The notes beneath the pieces were generated by a model that did no database searches, was not told where the DNA came from, and was given only the letters and a program-made list of their open reading frames with translations. The position numbers were made by a program, and so were the translations under genes. Below, piece after piece: positions 13,201 to 23,849 of a DNA stretch of 64,000 nucleotides (position 1 is the stretch's first letter; every line of letters starts with the position of its first letter). The DNA comes from Deuterostichococcus epilithicus. Lineage: Eukaryota; Chlorophyta; Trebouxiophyceae; Prasiolales; Stichococcaceae. The stretch is taken from assembly GCA_033439295.1 (NCBI GenBank), contig JAVTLE010000004.1, positions 310,012 to 374,011 of the forward strand. The letters are read 5' to 3'.

Positions 13201-15930
13201 TGCGGCTGACTTGATCGCACATGGTCGTGGATACCAACCCTAAACCCTACACTCAAGCCTAAAACCCCGTGATGCAGGAGCACACGGTGCAGCAGGCCAA
13301 GCGGCTGGGCAAGTACAACGAGTACGCCATCGTCATGCCCGCCGGCGACATCCGCTTCAAGGACCGCCAGGTGCGCCGGTGCTTGCAGGGGAATCGCAAT
13401 CGCATGCAACCCCCCTGGTCTACCATCAGTGTGCTGCTTACTGGCCGGAGGGCTGGTGTGTGCGGAGTCTCCCGCATGGCGCCGAGCTTCGAGCACGCGT
13501 CCAGCAGGTTCGAAGACCCACCGAATGCACAAGGCTGAAGGTTGTTTGGGTCCCGCAGGCGGGTTGCGTGTGGCACACCGCACGGCCTCCCCTCAAGGTC
13601 TCGAGCACCTAGCCTCACCGAAACCTACGACCCCTGGCCTCCACATTCCCTGCTCGCACAGATCATTTACATGGACATGGACACGGGCGAGCGGACGTAC
13701 CACAACGAGTACCTCATCGACCGTGGCGCCGTCTGGGACACCGTGGAGGCCCGCCTGGCGGAGGAGGTGCCGCTCATTGTGCTCCTTGAATTTTGTGCTA
13801 TCTACACCACTCCATGTACGTGTGCTGCATGGCACCTGGCCAGGCGCACGACCTGGGACACCAGTCGACGCCCACCTGGCCGGGGAGTGCCCACTGCTGC
13901 GGCACTTGTCCACCGTGCCGCCCTCTGAACCAAACCGGTGCTGGCAGTCACTGCCGTGTGGGGCCCCGCAGAAGCGGGAGGACCCAGAGACCTACAGCGG
14001 CTTCTACTACACCGAGAATGCCCAGACAGGGTTCATCTACCCCATCCTGGTGAGGAGCAGCCCTGTCGTGCCAGACCCACAGTGCTTGCTTGCCTGTCGT
14101 GAGGGCAGACATCATGGGCTGCCCTGAGGGTGCCGGCAGGCGCTCAGGCGTGATCCCGCACGCCTCGATGCACCTCGACTAGCGTAGGGTCGTGCAGGCG
14201 GCGCTGACGCCTCAGGCAGCGACGCTCCTGTTTCCGATCACCAGGGAGCAGGGGCTGACAGGCATCCGACCTGAAGAGGCTCCCAAGCCAGATTGTCTTT
14301 CAGAGCAGGAATCTCCCAGCATGACAGCTGTTGACCTGACACAGGACAACCGACAGAGACAACACCAAGCACGTTCCAACGGTGTGGATCAGACGCTTTG
14401 CGATTGAGTGCGCAGGCCCTGGAGCGGGACGAACGGGGGCGCAAGCTGCAGGCGGTGCACCGCAGGAAGCGGAAGGGGCACGGCGACCGGCGGCCGCCCA
14501 ACTACTTTCGCATCGTGCGGCACGTGACGGGCTTCAGCTCCAACGACATGTCCTTCGACGTGCGTGCCGCCCGCTGCCATGACCCTGTGTGTCTGTCACC
14601 TGCATCTGTGCGGGCATCTGCAGGGTATAGGGTTCGCAGATACACTTGTGTTCAGTCAGTCTGAGTGCGAAGGCTTGGGTCCACAGCAGCGGTGCTGTCA
14701 CGCGCCTTTTACCACAGCTGTTACAGAGTCAGATCTGCCGGGCAGCCCCACATGCATCGGCATTCTCATGGCCTGAGCAATCGTCGTTTTGTCCGAATTT
14801 CCCGCAGCAAATGCGCGAGAAGGGGTACCGAGAGGTGCAGCCTGCGCGCTACACCTGGATCAGGAGTATCTGGGAGAAGCAGTACACCGAGAAGAAGACG
14901 TGCGCGATCTGCCGCAAACTGAAGTCGCAGAACCCTTCACCCTCGTTGCCGTGCATGCTTGCGGCCGGCTTCCGTGCAGCTGCTGTGGACTGCTGTGGAC
15001 TGCTGCATGTGCGCCTTGAGAGCTCTGATCTGGGCGCCACTGCACTGGCTTAACATGGCAGAGCGAGCAAACATGTGTGTGTGACGGGGCTGATCCGTTT
15101 CTTTTACCGCTGCGCAGCGAGCGGACGGCACCAATGCACCTCATCACGGGTGCGGTGCTGCCGCTGCTGCCCACCCTGGACAAAAGGTGCGGAGAAAAAC
15201 CTCCATATGACCGGCGCCCGGAGCTGCTGTCGGCGACCGTGCCTATTCATGATCATTGGGTCATGCCTGCACATGGTGTGCGAGCAATTCGTTTCTCGGC
15301 GACTACGGCAAGCGCATAGTTTCTGCTGTGTGTGAGCCAGCAACCACAGCCTGACCTGCGCCCAGAACGACATGCTGCGACCTGTGGCAGCATCATGCTG
15401 CGGAAGCCAGATTTTTAGGCAGTTTCCCTCCGGCGCTGCGCAGGGGCGGCAAGCTGCAGGTGTTCCGCGTGGAGCCCAAGGACGACAGCCCCTCGCAGAT
15501 AGGTGCGCATCCCCAGCTGTGGTCAGGCCCCGTCAGCGTTACTCGGCAATGCTTCACCTCACCGTGATTTGCTGTGGGGAGGACTGGAGGAGCGCTCTTG
15601 CAGCGGGCCGTGCACATCCCGATCCGCACGCTGCTGCCCGAGCACGCAGGGCTGCATCAGGTGACAGTCCGCCCGCTCCCTGACGTGTCGACGCCCGGCT
15701 GCGCAGGCATCATGATCGAGCAGGGCAACTTGAAGCCGGTGCTGGATGCCGTGGCGGCGCTGCAGCCGGAGCGGCCCTGGGAGGGCGCGCCCGCGGCGGG
15801 CGATGCGGCCCTAAACTCTGAAACCGCACAGCTGACGGGCACGGCAGCCGCGGAGGACGCGGCCTTCCGGGCGGCGGGCGCCGCCAACGCCGCCGCGCTG
15901 CGGGTGGGGCCTCTGATGCGGGGCGCATAG
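4287..15930 (+). CDS. FGT1: Strawberry notch / FORGETTER1-type helicase-like protein
   Basis: About 29 exons, roughly 1,200 residues. A Gln-rich N terminus ([15 protein letters not shown]) precedes the sno core. Helicase half: ISALQYQSI (5350-5451), Walker A-like [11 protein letters not shown] (5653-5723), [19 protein letters not shown] (5993-6140), [10 protein letters not shown] (6405-6584), VIVFDE plus CH across an intron (6917-6990, 7219-7296), YVSATGA (7554-7639), [12 protein letters not shown] (7923-8100). C-terminal half: [14 protein letters not shown] (8776-8935, 9321-9398), [13 protein letters not shown] (10080-10211), [14 protein letters not shown] (10733-10897), [11 protein letters not shown] (11343-11542). 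Later exons are 12047-12206, 12481 to about 12590, 12839-12958, 13278-13370, 13662-13766, 13972-14049, 14416-14559, 14808 to about 14930, 15118-15186, 15444-15502 and 15707-15930. Known: family members are nuclear chromatin-associated cofactors, and the Arabidopsis member acts in heat-stress memory with remodelers. The ends of two exons (12590 and 14930) are not fixed. Confidence 0.93.
5864..5929 (+). repeat. Exon copy inside an intron of the helicase gene
   Basis: These 66 bases repeat the start of the downstream exon at 5993-6058, with 12 differences by my count and the same CAG acceptor context. The copy stays open and in the same frame ([19 protein letters not shown] against [19 protein letters not shown]). 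The downstream copy matches the sno family better. It is either a decaying duplicate or an alternative exon. Confidence 0.8.
8111..8124 (+). repeat. Telomere-like motif just after a splice donor
   Basis: GGTTTAGGGTTTAG, about two units of TTTAGGG, lies 10 bases inside the intron that begins at 8101. Confidence 0.7.
8302..8344 (+). repeat. Decayed exon copy with a stop codon
   Basis: Repeats the start of the exon at 8421 ([12 protein letters not shown] then TGA, against [12 protein letters not shown]). The copy lies 119 bases upstream and also follows a CGCAG acceptor-like sequence. The stop codon argues against use as an alternative exon. Confidence 0.7.
8982..9028 (+). repeat. Decayed copy of the preceding exon end
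   Basis: Repeats 8889-8936, the last part of the exon encoding [10 protein letters not shown] plus its splice junction, at close to 90% identity with one single-base indel. The donor GTAGG of the original has become CGGGG in the copy. Confidence 0.8.
9470..9577 (+). repeat. Imperfect tandem duplication of about 58-60 bases in an intron
   Basis: Two adjacent copies share TGTGTGTAGTCCTCCCTTGG / TGTGTGTGGTCCTCCCTTGG and the following GCATGAAGCT. They lie inside the intron between the exons ending at 9398 and starting at 9762. I see no coding role. Confidence 0.75.
10258..10680 (+). repeat. Three decayed partial copies of the next exon within one intron
   Basis: Segments near 10258-10335, 10488-10530 and 10628-10680 each resemble the start of the exon at 10733 ([16 protein letters not shown]). 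The middle copy is closest: CTTCCAGGCAGACCGCAAGC against CTTCCAGGCCGACCGCAAGC. The first copy contains a further internal repeat of AGGCGGACCGCAAGC. Confidence 0.7.
11956..11995 (+). repeat. Decayed exon copy upstream of the exon at 12047
   Basis: GGCGCTGTCGCAGATGTACA against GGCGCTGTCGCGCATGTACA in the functional exon ([11 protein letters not shown]). The copy lies about 100 bases upstream inside the intron and diverges at its 3' end. Confidence 0.7.
13236..13248 (+). repeat. Telomere-like motif near a splice acceptor
   Basis: AACCCTAAACCCT, the complement of TTTAGGG repeats, lies about 30 bases before the acceptor at 13276-13277. A degenerate CCTAAAACCCC follows. Confidence 0.65.
13850..13899 (+). 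repeat. Decayed copy of the preceding exon end
   Basis: Resembles 13723-13772 (the exon reading [13 protein letters not shown] and its donor): CTGGGACACCAGTCGACGCC against CTGGGACACCGTGGAGGCCC, then CACCTGGCCGGGGAGTGCC. The original donor GTGCCG corresponds to GTGCCC in the copy. Confidence 0.65.
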
Positions 15931-16134
15931 CTCGAGCTTGAGTCTTAAACTTTGTTTGAGGGGCCAGCAGCAGACAGTGGGGCACCAACAGGGGCTTCCT
16001 GCCGAGCGCCGGCCAGTGGGCGGGTGTCCGGCTGGAGCGTGGACGAGGGGAAGCCAGCTGGTGCAGCCCGCCCGAGACCTCCGTACAGCGCTTCGGCTCA
16101 GGTTCTTTCGCAGCCTCATCATCCGACTGGAGGG
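15931..16134 (+). promoter_or_regulatory. Short spacer between two co-directional genes
   Basis: Only 204 bases lie between the helicase stop (TAG 15928-15930) and the ATG of the PHD gene (16135). It must hold the terminator of one gene and the promoter and 5' UTR of the next, unless the two are co-transcribed or joined by a splice I have missed. The single frame is interrupted by stops. Confidence 0.5.
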
Positions 16135-19100
16135 ATGTGCGCGCAGGGCGAGGTGCCGAGCGGCCCGAGGCAGGCGGCGCTCACCTTCAGCCCCGTCAGA
16201 CGGTATGCTGGCAAGGAGAACGAGTCGCCCGACGATCAGGTGGGTGCCGCAGGCGCACGGGCTGCCTTGTGCGGCGGTTCCTGGCCGGGATGTGTCGGCA
16301 ATCACATCAAAACATGAGCGGCTTTTTGACAGCAATCGACATGAACAGAAGCCCTCGCCTGTGGCCCTTCCACGTGGCTTGCAAGGCAGTCGCAGTCGCA
16401 TTCTGAAGCATGGTGTGTCCGTGTTACACTACAGCGTGGCAGCAGCGACGATGAGGGCAGCGACGCTGAGGAGAAGCCAAAGCGGGCACCGCGCAAGACG
16501 AAGTGCGCCCTGCGGCGGCCGCCCAAGGCGGCAGAAGCGGACGACTCGGACTGCGAGGTGAGTTTCGAGCCCAGTGGACACTTTGCTTCCCAGGAGACAC
16601 CTCGCTCTGCACTGCGATGCAGGATGTCCATCGCTGCTTCCCAGCTGTGCTGCACGCCTTCAGCATCTCGACACACAATCACTCACCGCGCAGCGCCGGT
16701 GCTTTCCCAGCGGACATGGCCGCGGCAGGCAGCGCTGTCCTGGGGGCTGCGCCGGGGCCTTGCAGCGGTTGTCTTCGTGGGGTTTCCTTCTGTTCTTGGA
16801 GTCTCAGGAGACTTCTATGGTATCCCATGATCTCTCTCCCATGGACTTTCACGGTGTTTGGCAACCCTGTTCCTCGCATGCAGGTGGTCAGCGTCACGGA
16901 GGAGCGCGCGGCTCGCCTGGCAGCCAGCGGCCTGTTCGAGCGTGTGGCGCTGCCGTCGCTCAAGCTCAGAGCAGCGCCGTCCGGCGGCCACGACACCTCT
17001 GCCGGCGGAGGCGGCGGCGGCAGCCCCGCGGCGTCGGCGAAGACGCCCAGCGCGGCGGGCAGCCCGCCTGCNGGCGGGTGCAACGGCGACGGCACGCCCC
17101 CGCCTGCGGCAAAGGAGGCGGCCAGGCCGCGGCGGCGCGCGTTGTCGCCGCAGCTCAGCCGCAAGGCGCGGCGCACGCTGGAGGCGGATTTGTCTGAGCG
17201 CTCTGACACGGACGAGTCGGAGGCCGGCAGCGGCGGCGGCGGCTCGTCGGAGTCTGAGGAGTCTGACGGCGGCGCCGACGCCGAGTCTTCGAGCAGTGAG
17301 GACTCCGAGGCGGAGTCGGAGGACGAGCCGGCGGCGGCGGCGACGAGTTCAGCCCGCCGGACGGCGGCCAAGCCAGTCGAGGCGGCGCCAGAGGCCGCGG
17401 CGGCCGTGGCTGCGGCGGCGGCTGCGGACGAGGATGCAGAGGGGGCGGCCGCCAAGCCGGCGAAGCGCGCATGCAAGGCCAGCCGCAGCGGCGGCAGCAT
17501 CAGGGCGATGGCCGCCAGGCCGGACGCAACAGCCAGCGCCGACGAGGTGGCGGCCGCCGGGCCGGGCACTGACGACGGATCGCTCTCTGCCTCGGATGAG
17601 GATCCGCTGGAAGCCGCTGCATGCCGCCGCGCCGCGCCGGCAAAGGCCGCCGGCGGGCGGCAAGTGATTGACCTGTCGAGCGACGAGGACAGCTCGTCGG
17701 ACGAGGCGGGCGAGGCAGAGGAGCAGCAGCAGCGGCAGCAGCAGACGAAGGAGCAGGGGAAGCAGAAGCAGAGGAAGCAGAAGCAGCCGGCTGCCGCGAG
17801 CGGCGAGGTGGCGGCGCACGTCATCGCGACCAACTCGGAGCTCTCCGGCGAGTGGGAGGTGCAGACACCCCTCTCGTTCCGTGCCTCTGCTGCCCGTCCG
17901 GCACCTCGCTGCTGCGTGCCAGCGGCCCGGACCTGCAGACATGCACGTGCAGTGGTGTGGGGTACTGGCCTCACAAACACATCCCAAACCGCCCTTGTTG
18001 CCCTGCCACACCAGCAGCCGAGACGACTGTGAATGGCCCGCATTGTACATAATTGAGCCCTGAGGAAAAGCTGTGCGCTCGCTGCTGCGCTCGCAGGTGA
18101 GGTGCTGCTGCGGCGCGACGGACGACGACGGCGCGCCGATGGTGGAGTGCGACGACTGCGGCGTGTGGCAGCACAGCGCCTGCGCCGACGTGCCGCCCGG
18201 CGCCGCGCCCGCCCACTTCGCCTGCACCTTCTGCGCCGCGAAGCCAGGTGGGCAGGCCAACCCCTGGATTCTAGACCCTAGAAAAGGGCAAGGGCGAGCC
18301 TGCTCGCGGACCTCCTACTCGAGGGCGAAATGGGCCAGGCGCATCCACATGAGCCCTTGCAAGTGCACTTGCAGGCATGTCACAACATGTGACACGCGGG
18401 CAGGCATGCAGCCGCAACGCGCGCACGGGCAAAGTGCGAGGCAGCGTCAGCCTGTGTGGCTGATGGCAGAGAGGTGTTTCAGATGGCGCAGGCCCACTAC
18501 GTTGCCCCAGACCGGATCTGGACTGTTGGCTGTTCGTTGCTGCACCGGAGATGGTAGATGACCAAAGACGTCTGGTCATCTGATGAGGCGACCAGCTGTC
18601 AGTGCTTCCATTGCACCAGATTGACTCTTTTTGATTGGCTTCTCAACGCTGATCCATTTGTCTGCATTGGTGGTTTCGTTGCTCCATGACGCTCCCGCGC
18701 CGCGTGCACAGGCGCCAGTCAGCAGGCCGCCAGCAGCAGGCCATCAGCAGCACAGGAGACGGCCGCGGCGCCCAGTGCCAAGAAGCTGCGAGTCTCCGTG
18801 TGGGGGGAGTCATCAGACGACGAGGGCTTTGGGGCGGCAACAGCCTCGCCGGCGACAGCCGCGCCGCAACCCGGCGGCAGAGCGGCATCGGCGGCGTCCG
18901 AGCGAAAGCGCAAGCTGCAGGCGCTCTCCGTCATGGCCAGGGAACAGGGGCAGGTGCGCACGTTGGCGACCATTCGATAAACCCTTTCTGACTGCTGTCG
19001 TGCCTCGTTCGTTGGGACGCAGGCAGCGCACGGGCCCACATGTGCCTGTGCCTTCCTTCACAGCCAGCCCCTCCCTGGAAGCGCTGCGATGTCCTGTCAC

Positions 19101-22100
19101 AGTGATGTCAGTCCTGCGCCGAAGATGCGCCTGCAGTTTGCACGGCTCTTGCTTGCCGCCGTGCAGGAGGCGGCGGAAGTGGCGCTGCCAGACGGCAAGC
19201 AGCGCAAGCGGCTGCGCAAGGGCGGCGGCGGCACATGCGGCGCATCGCCGCCGGCGGCGGAGGACGCGGCCATGGAGGATGCTCTGGTGCAGGAGACCCT
19301 GCATCCAGACACCCTGTCGGACTTTGTCGAGTCGGAGCCCGAGGCTGGCGGCAGCGCCGCCCGGCTGGCGGTGCGCCGCGGCGCTCCCGGCAGCGCAGCC
19401 GGCCGCCGTGGCAGCCCGGCTACGGCGGCAAGGAGGCACGACAAGGCAGGCGATGCGGACGATGCTGACGACTGGCCGAGCGCCTCACCAGCCAGCCCAG
19501 TCTACTCGCCACTTAGCCCAGGCTACAGGGCCATCACCCCAACCTACACGCCATGCAGCCCGACACACCCGCCGCTCAGGAGCCCCGCCGGCGACGGCGC
19601 CCGCCCGGCGAGCCCGGCGAGCGCGGCGCGGCTTGACGAGCGGCTGGCGGAGGTGCAGCGGTTGCGGGAGCGGCTCGAGTGGCAGCGGGCAGAGGCGGTC
19701 CGGGAGCAGCGCCAGGCGGCGCAGTTCGCCAAGGTGTGTTCAGAGTTTAGGGTTTAGGGTTCCAAGGGCAGCCTGCCCAGCTGCCCAGCTGACGTCCACT
19801 GCCCGCTGGTGTGAGCGGCGCAGCCCTGCACGGGGCGAGCGACCACAGCAGCCCTGCTACGCGATGCATCTACTGCAGTGGGTGTTCAAGCTTGCTTCGG
19901 CAGGTTGCAAGCACTGATCGGCTGTCTTCATGTGCTCGGATTTCTGAGCAGAAAACATAGCAATATTCTGCGACAGAGAGCACAAGCTTCGCTCATACCA
20001 TACTCCGCATGCCATGCAGGAGGGGCAGCAGCTGCTCGCGGATGCGAATGCGGAGATCGACCGCCGCGTCGCCGCCCGCATCGCCGCGGCGGCAATGCGC
20101 GCCGCTGCCGAGGCGGAGGATCGCACCGCGGCTGCGATGGCCGAGGCCGCAGCAGGAGCCGAGCGGCGGGTTGAAGCCGCAAGAGTGGAGGCGGCGGCAG
20201 ACTCCAAGGAGCGCTTGCGCAAGGTGACGCTTTGGGGGATTCAGTCAGCTCGCAACGAGCTTGCTGCCCATTCTCCGAGTTGCTGGGGCTGCTTGGTCAG
20301 CCGCTCCGGCGCCAAGCATGCGGCCTGTCGAGGCCTCTTCCTCGGGACTGTAGATGCATTGTGGCTTGCAGATTCTCTGCATCATGCCTTGAGCCCTGGC
20401 TCCAGCAAGGACCATGTCAGGCATGCGATGACACTGCGCAACACCTGCTTTACCACACATAAGTGGTGGGCCCCGCACACCGTCACATCGCACTTGCAGG
20501 GCTGCAAGTTGTGCATGCTTGTGGCCATCCTGCAAGCGTGCAACAACACCCAAAACGTATAAACTCCTACCCCAAGGTGCTGGAGCTGGGCAAGGCCAAG
20601 GGCGCGGCGGAGGCACGGCGCGCGGCCGCCGCCGAGCGCGAGGCCCTTGCCGCCGAAGTGGCACGGCTGCAGGCGCAGCGGCAGGCGCTGCAGTCGGAGC
20701 TGGTGGCCGCGCACGAGGCCGCCGCCGCCGCGAAGGCGGCTGCGGTGATCCGCGCCGGGGCGGCGGCGCTGGAGGCCGAAGGGGAAGAGGCCGAAAGGGA
20801 AGAAGCGGCTGCCCGCGAGGCCGCCGCCGCGGAGCGAGCCGAGCGGCGGGCGTTACAGGCGGTGGACATGGCTCAAACTGCAGCGGCAGCAGAGACGGAG
20901 GCTGCCGCCGAGGTGTGGCGGCGGGAGCGGGCCGCCCTGGCTGCGGAGCTCGCCACACTGAAGGTCGGGGGGTTCCACACTGCCGCTCGCTTGCTCTACT
21001 TGCACCGACAATGCTCGATTGATCATCTTGTGTGTACAGCATGACTGGCAGAGCTGCGGGGACATCTAGGGTTGCCGGTACGCAGTGCTCGCTGTGTGCA
21101 GGGGCGCAGCAGCTGAGCTGTGAGAAAGGTCGCAATGAGAGGCATTGGCTAAGAGCTGTAAAATCTATAAATTGCAGGCTGAGCGGCTGCAGGCGGCAGC
21201 AGAGCGAGTCGCTGCACAGGCTGCAGCGCAGGCCGAAGTTGCCAACCTCAAGGTGAGAGTACCCATCCTTTGGTCAGCACTGCATGACGTGGAACCGTTC
21301 GTGATGCTGCCTGTTGAGTCATGGGTGTAGCTGGATCGAGGCCCTTCCAGTCAGCACAGCCGGATTTCACACTGCACCGTGTCAACGCGCTCTCTGATGT
21401 TCGGCATAGTATTACGTCATGTACAGCGCAGCCTGCTGCATGGTCATGCGGCATGCTCACCACTCGTCGCCTGCTCCCCTGGCATGCATTACATTCACAC
21501 TGTGGATGACAACACTGCAGAGTGCTCTGGAGGTTGCCCGTCGCGCCGCATCGGCGCCGCCAGCAGCGTCGCAGCCACCCAGCCTACAGACGCCCACGAA
21601 GGGGGAGCAGGCGGCGGCCGCTGGCGCCAGCGGCTGCGAGGGCGGCGCCAAGGCCCCGCGCCAGCTGGACATGGCCACGCCGCCGCAGCAGGTCAAGGAT
21701 GCAGCAACAGCGGGTGCTGTCATGACGCCTGGCACGCCGCCGCCGGCGGAAGCCGTGCTGGAGCGCCTGAAGTCGTCACCGGGTGCGGAATTGCAGCTCC
21801 GACGTTTTCGGTTGATGTGCAGCTGGCCTGGCATCGCTGCTCGTCAGCATCACAGTTAAGGGGCATCTGGTTCTGTGTCCTGTCTATCCGACGTCCAAGT
21901 ACGCTGCAATGGCATACCTATGCGAAAAGCTTGTGAAGAGCTTGTGAACTGGTTGGTCGTCATGGGCGGCAGAGCCACAAGAGCACCCACTGATGCTATC
22001 ATGTTGCACGTGGCTGCAGGCGACACCGCGGAACGGCTAGCGGCGCACTTTGGGTGTGGCAGCAGTGAGGTCGCAGGCGTGCTGTGCCGCCTAGAGGAGG

Positions 22101-22147
22101 AGTTTGAGGTCTACCGCCGGCCGGGCGGCGCATATCACATCATGTAG
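16135..22147 (+). CDS. PHD-finger nuclear protein with CTD-like heptads and C-terminal winged helix
   Basis: Eleven exons join in frame to 1,072 residues: 16135-16239, 16435-16557, 16884-17858, 18097-18247, 18712-18953, 19167-19733, 20020-20223, 20577-20963, 21178-21252, 21521-21782, 22020-22147. Order: acidic/Ser-rich low-complexity region with basic patches (to about residue 400), SUMO-interacting-like VIDLSSDED (337), PHD finger (402-452), second acidic region, three heptads of YSPxSPx type (645-665), a long Ala/Glu/Arg coiled coil (about 670-960), and a C-terminal winged helix (about 1018-1072; VLERLKSSPG then ERLAAHFGCGSSEVAGVLCR and ending GGAYHIM) resembling the RPA32 tail fold. One ambiguous base lies at 17072. 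Inference: chromatin- or transcription-linked adaptor. I do not know a family with this exact architecture. Confidence 0.85.
17664..17690 (+). other. SUMO-interacting-like motif
   Basis: Encodes VIDLSSDED, a hydrophobic core followed by Ser and acidic residues, as in phospho-regulated SUMO-interacting motifs. It sits in a disordered acidic region of the PHD protein. The assignment rests on the motif only. Confidence 0.5.
18097..18247 (+). other. PHD finger exon
   Basis: A single exon carries the whole zinc-binding pattern: the CCCG start, VECDDCGVWQHSAC and FACTFC, giving C4-H-C3 spacing. The Asp-rich loop and the Trp before the His resemble PHD fingers that bind methylated histone H3K4, but binding is inferred. 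Confidence 0.9.
19503..19565 (+). other. Three CTD-like heptads
   Basis: Three contiguous 7-residue units, YSPLSPG, YRAITPT and YTPCSPT, match the RNA polymerase II CTD consensus YSPTSPS at Tyr1 in all three and at Ser/Thr5-Pro6 in all three. They are embedded in the middle of the PHD protein, not at a polymerase C terminus. Confidence 0.8.
19744..19762 (+). repeat. Telomere-like motif just after a splice donor
   Basis: AGTTTAGGGTTTAGGGTTC, two clean TTTAGGG units, starts about 10 bases inside the intron that follows the exon ending at 19733. Confidence 0.75.
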
Positions 22148-22501
22148 AGGCCTGAACCGTTGAAGAAGCCGTATAACCAAAGACTTTCGGCGGGTGCACT
22201 GTACATCATTGGCAGACTATATTGCCACGCTATATGGTGCAATCAGCAGTACCGTTCCACTAATCAAGCGCTGTCACTCAGGCCACTCTTGTGCGCCACT
22301 GCACTACAGCTATATATGGGTTTGACAAACGCAGCGGGGTCCGAAACGTTAGTGCGGCTTTCTCAGCTTCATGCGCGCCTCCAAAACATTGCAGCACCAT
22401 CCCCGCCTCAACAAACATGAAAGTATTACTTGTTCGAGCCGCAACGCAAGTGATGACTTTACTTGTTCGAGCCGCAAAGCAAGTGATAAAATAATCGGGG
22501 T
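22148..22501. other. Intergenic region with a short tandem repeat
   Basis: Between convergent gene ends (stop at 22147 plus, stop at 22502-22504 minus). At about 22424-22488 a unit of about 33 bases containing TTACTTGTTCGAGCCGCAA is present twice. No gene is seen. Confidence 0.6.
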
Positions 22502-23849
22502 TCAGGGCCGCTTCTGCAGCACCATGCTGCGTGTCTCAGAGATATTGAAGTGCGGTGAGCCTGGCAGCCTGGCATGTAGCGCTCGCCGGATGTCTTCAGT
22601 CAGTTTCGGCAGTCCCTTATTTCGGGTGACGTCCACTCTGACGAAACCCACGACATCACTCATGGCTTTCAGCACGCCGGTAGGTGACATTTTCGTTTGT
22701 CCGGCGGCGGTTTAGGTCCGTCATCCTGCAGCGGCAGAGCAGAAGCACATCTAGTGCAGCCTCACGAGAAGGCCGCGGCATCATCATTCGGGGGTGTTAC
22801 AGCAGGGAGCAGCGGCGACAGCACATGATATGTGCATGGCAAGGTAATGACATAATGCAGAATCGACCGCTGTGCGGCGGCGCCAGACCTTCGACGTCTT
22901 GCCTGTTCAAGCAATGGTGTTCGCACCTACCGATACATACACATAGTCAGCAATATGGGGGGACAGGCCGGAGCATTCCCGTAGGTCACTTAGTTCCAGC
23001 TTTTGAACAAAATCTTCTTCAGAAGAGAGAAGGTGGTACAGCAGTATCAGGTTTCCAGAGGTTGATCCTTACCGGGTCGTGCATGCCTTGGGTGGTGTTA
23101 TTTATGCATGCGTGCATGCAAGGATAGCAGTCCACACCTCGTAGCGGAATAAGGTTAGACCATAACACATCCATGTACGAAGACATGCCGCAGATGCATA
23201 AGAGAATAGTCCTCGGAGCCTTTGTTGTCGGCGCTGCTTCGTAAGCTCCCACCCTCAGCAGGAATGCCGCAGCCGCTCGTCGATGTTGCCAGAGACGGTG
23301 ACACAACGACCAATTGATCATGTGCGCCGCCATTGCGGTATGCGCGGTTCACTGCATGGATCTGGCGGCGGCCCTGTAAGCGGCAGGAAGGCAAGAAGTG
23401 TAGCCGGGCAAAGCAAAGGCAGCTGTCGTTGCAGACATCTCAATGGCAACAGTATGGCGTGCAGCAGGATGCGGCAAGGAGACACGCAGCCTGCCAACAG
23501 CTGAAATTGCGCCACCCTCACTGCTGCTGACAAGCGGTCTGCTGCCGGCGCTGCCATTGGCATGAGTACAGGCTGCTGCGGGAACCTTGCGGTCATGTCC
23601 ACCGCGCAGAAAGCGGAATGTGCTTTTGAGGACCCTACGCACGTGGCAGACACATCTTGCAGGCTGCACAGGGTACTTCATGCATTGAATAGGGTTTGGG
23701 ACACACGTTCGTGAGTGACAATGACTCGCACTGCGCCAGCATGCAAGTGTTAGCAGACGCAGCTCCGGCGGCGCACAGTCAAATTCTGCAAAAAGAAGAG
23801 CAATGGCAAGCACGCCAGCGAGAAGAACAGCGAGTGAATGTCTTCTCAT
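22502..23849 (-). CDS. Possible secreted protein, function unknown
   Basis: The candidate start at 23849 encodes a convincing signal peptide (MRRHSLAVLLAGVLAIALLF). The candidate last exon (stop 22502-22504) reads VDVTRNKGLPKLTEDIRRAL ending SMVLQKRP, possibly entered at the acceptor TTTCGTCAG. Between them an open stretch (about 23350-23600) has coding-like composition, but I could not fix exon joins in one frame. The family is not recognised. The signal peptide and the tail may not belong to one gene. Confidence 0.35.

Noticed and set aside
13500-13520. tRNA-like GTTCGAAGACCC
   Set aside because: No acceptor stem, D arm or anticodon arm could be folded around it by eye.
16679-18043. 454-residue open frame on the minus strand rich in Ala and Ser
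   Set aside because: It is the antisense of the long acidic exon of the PHD gene. GC-rich coding DNA with few stops produces such shadows, and the plus strand has splice-consistent domains on both sides.
18631-19917. 428-residue Arg/Pro-rich plus-strand frame
   Set aside because: It is an alternative frame over two PHD-gene exons and an intron. Composition is typical of a GC-rich shadow.
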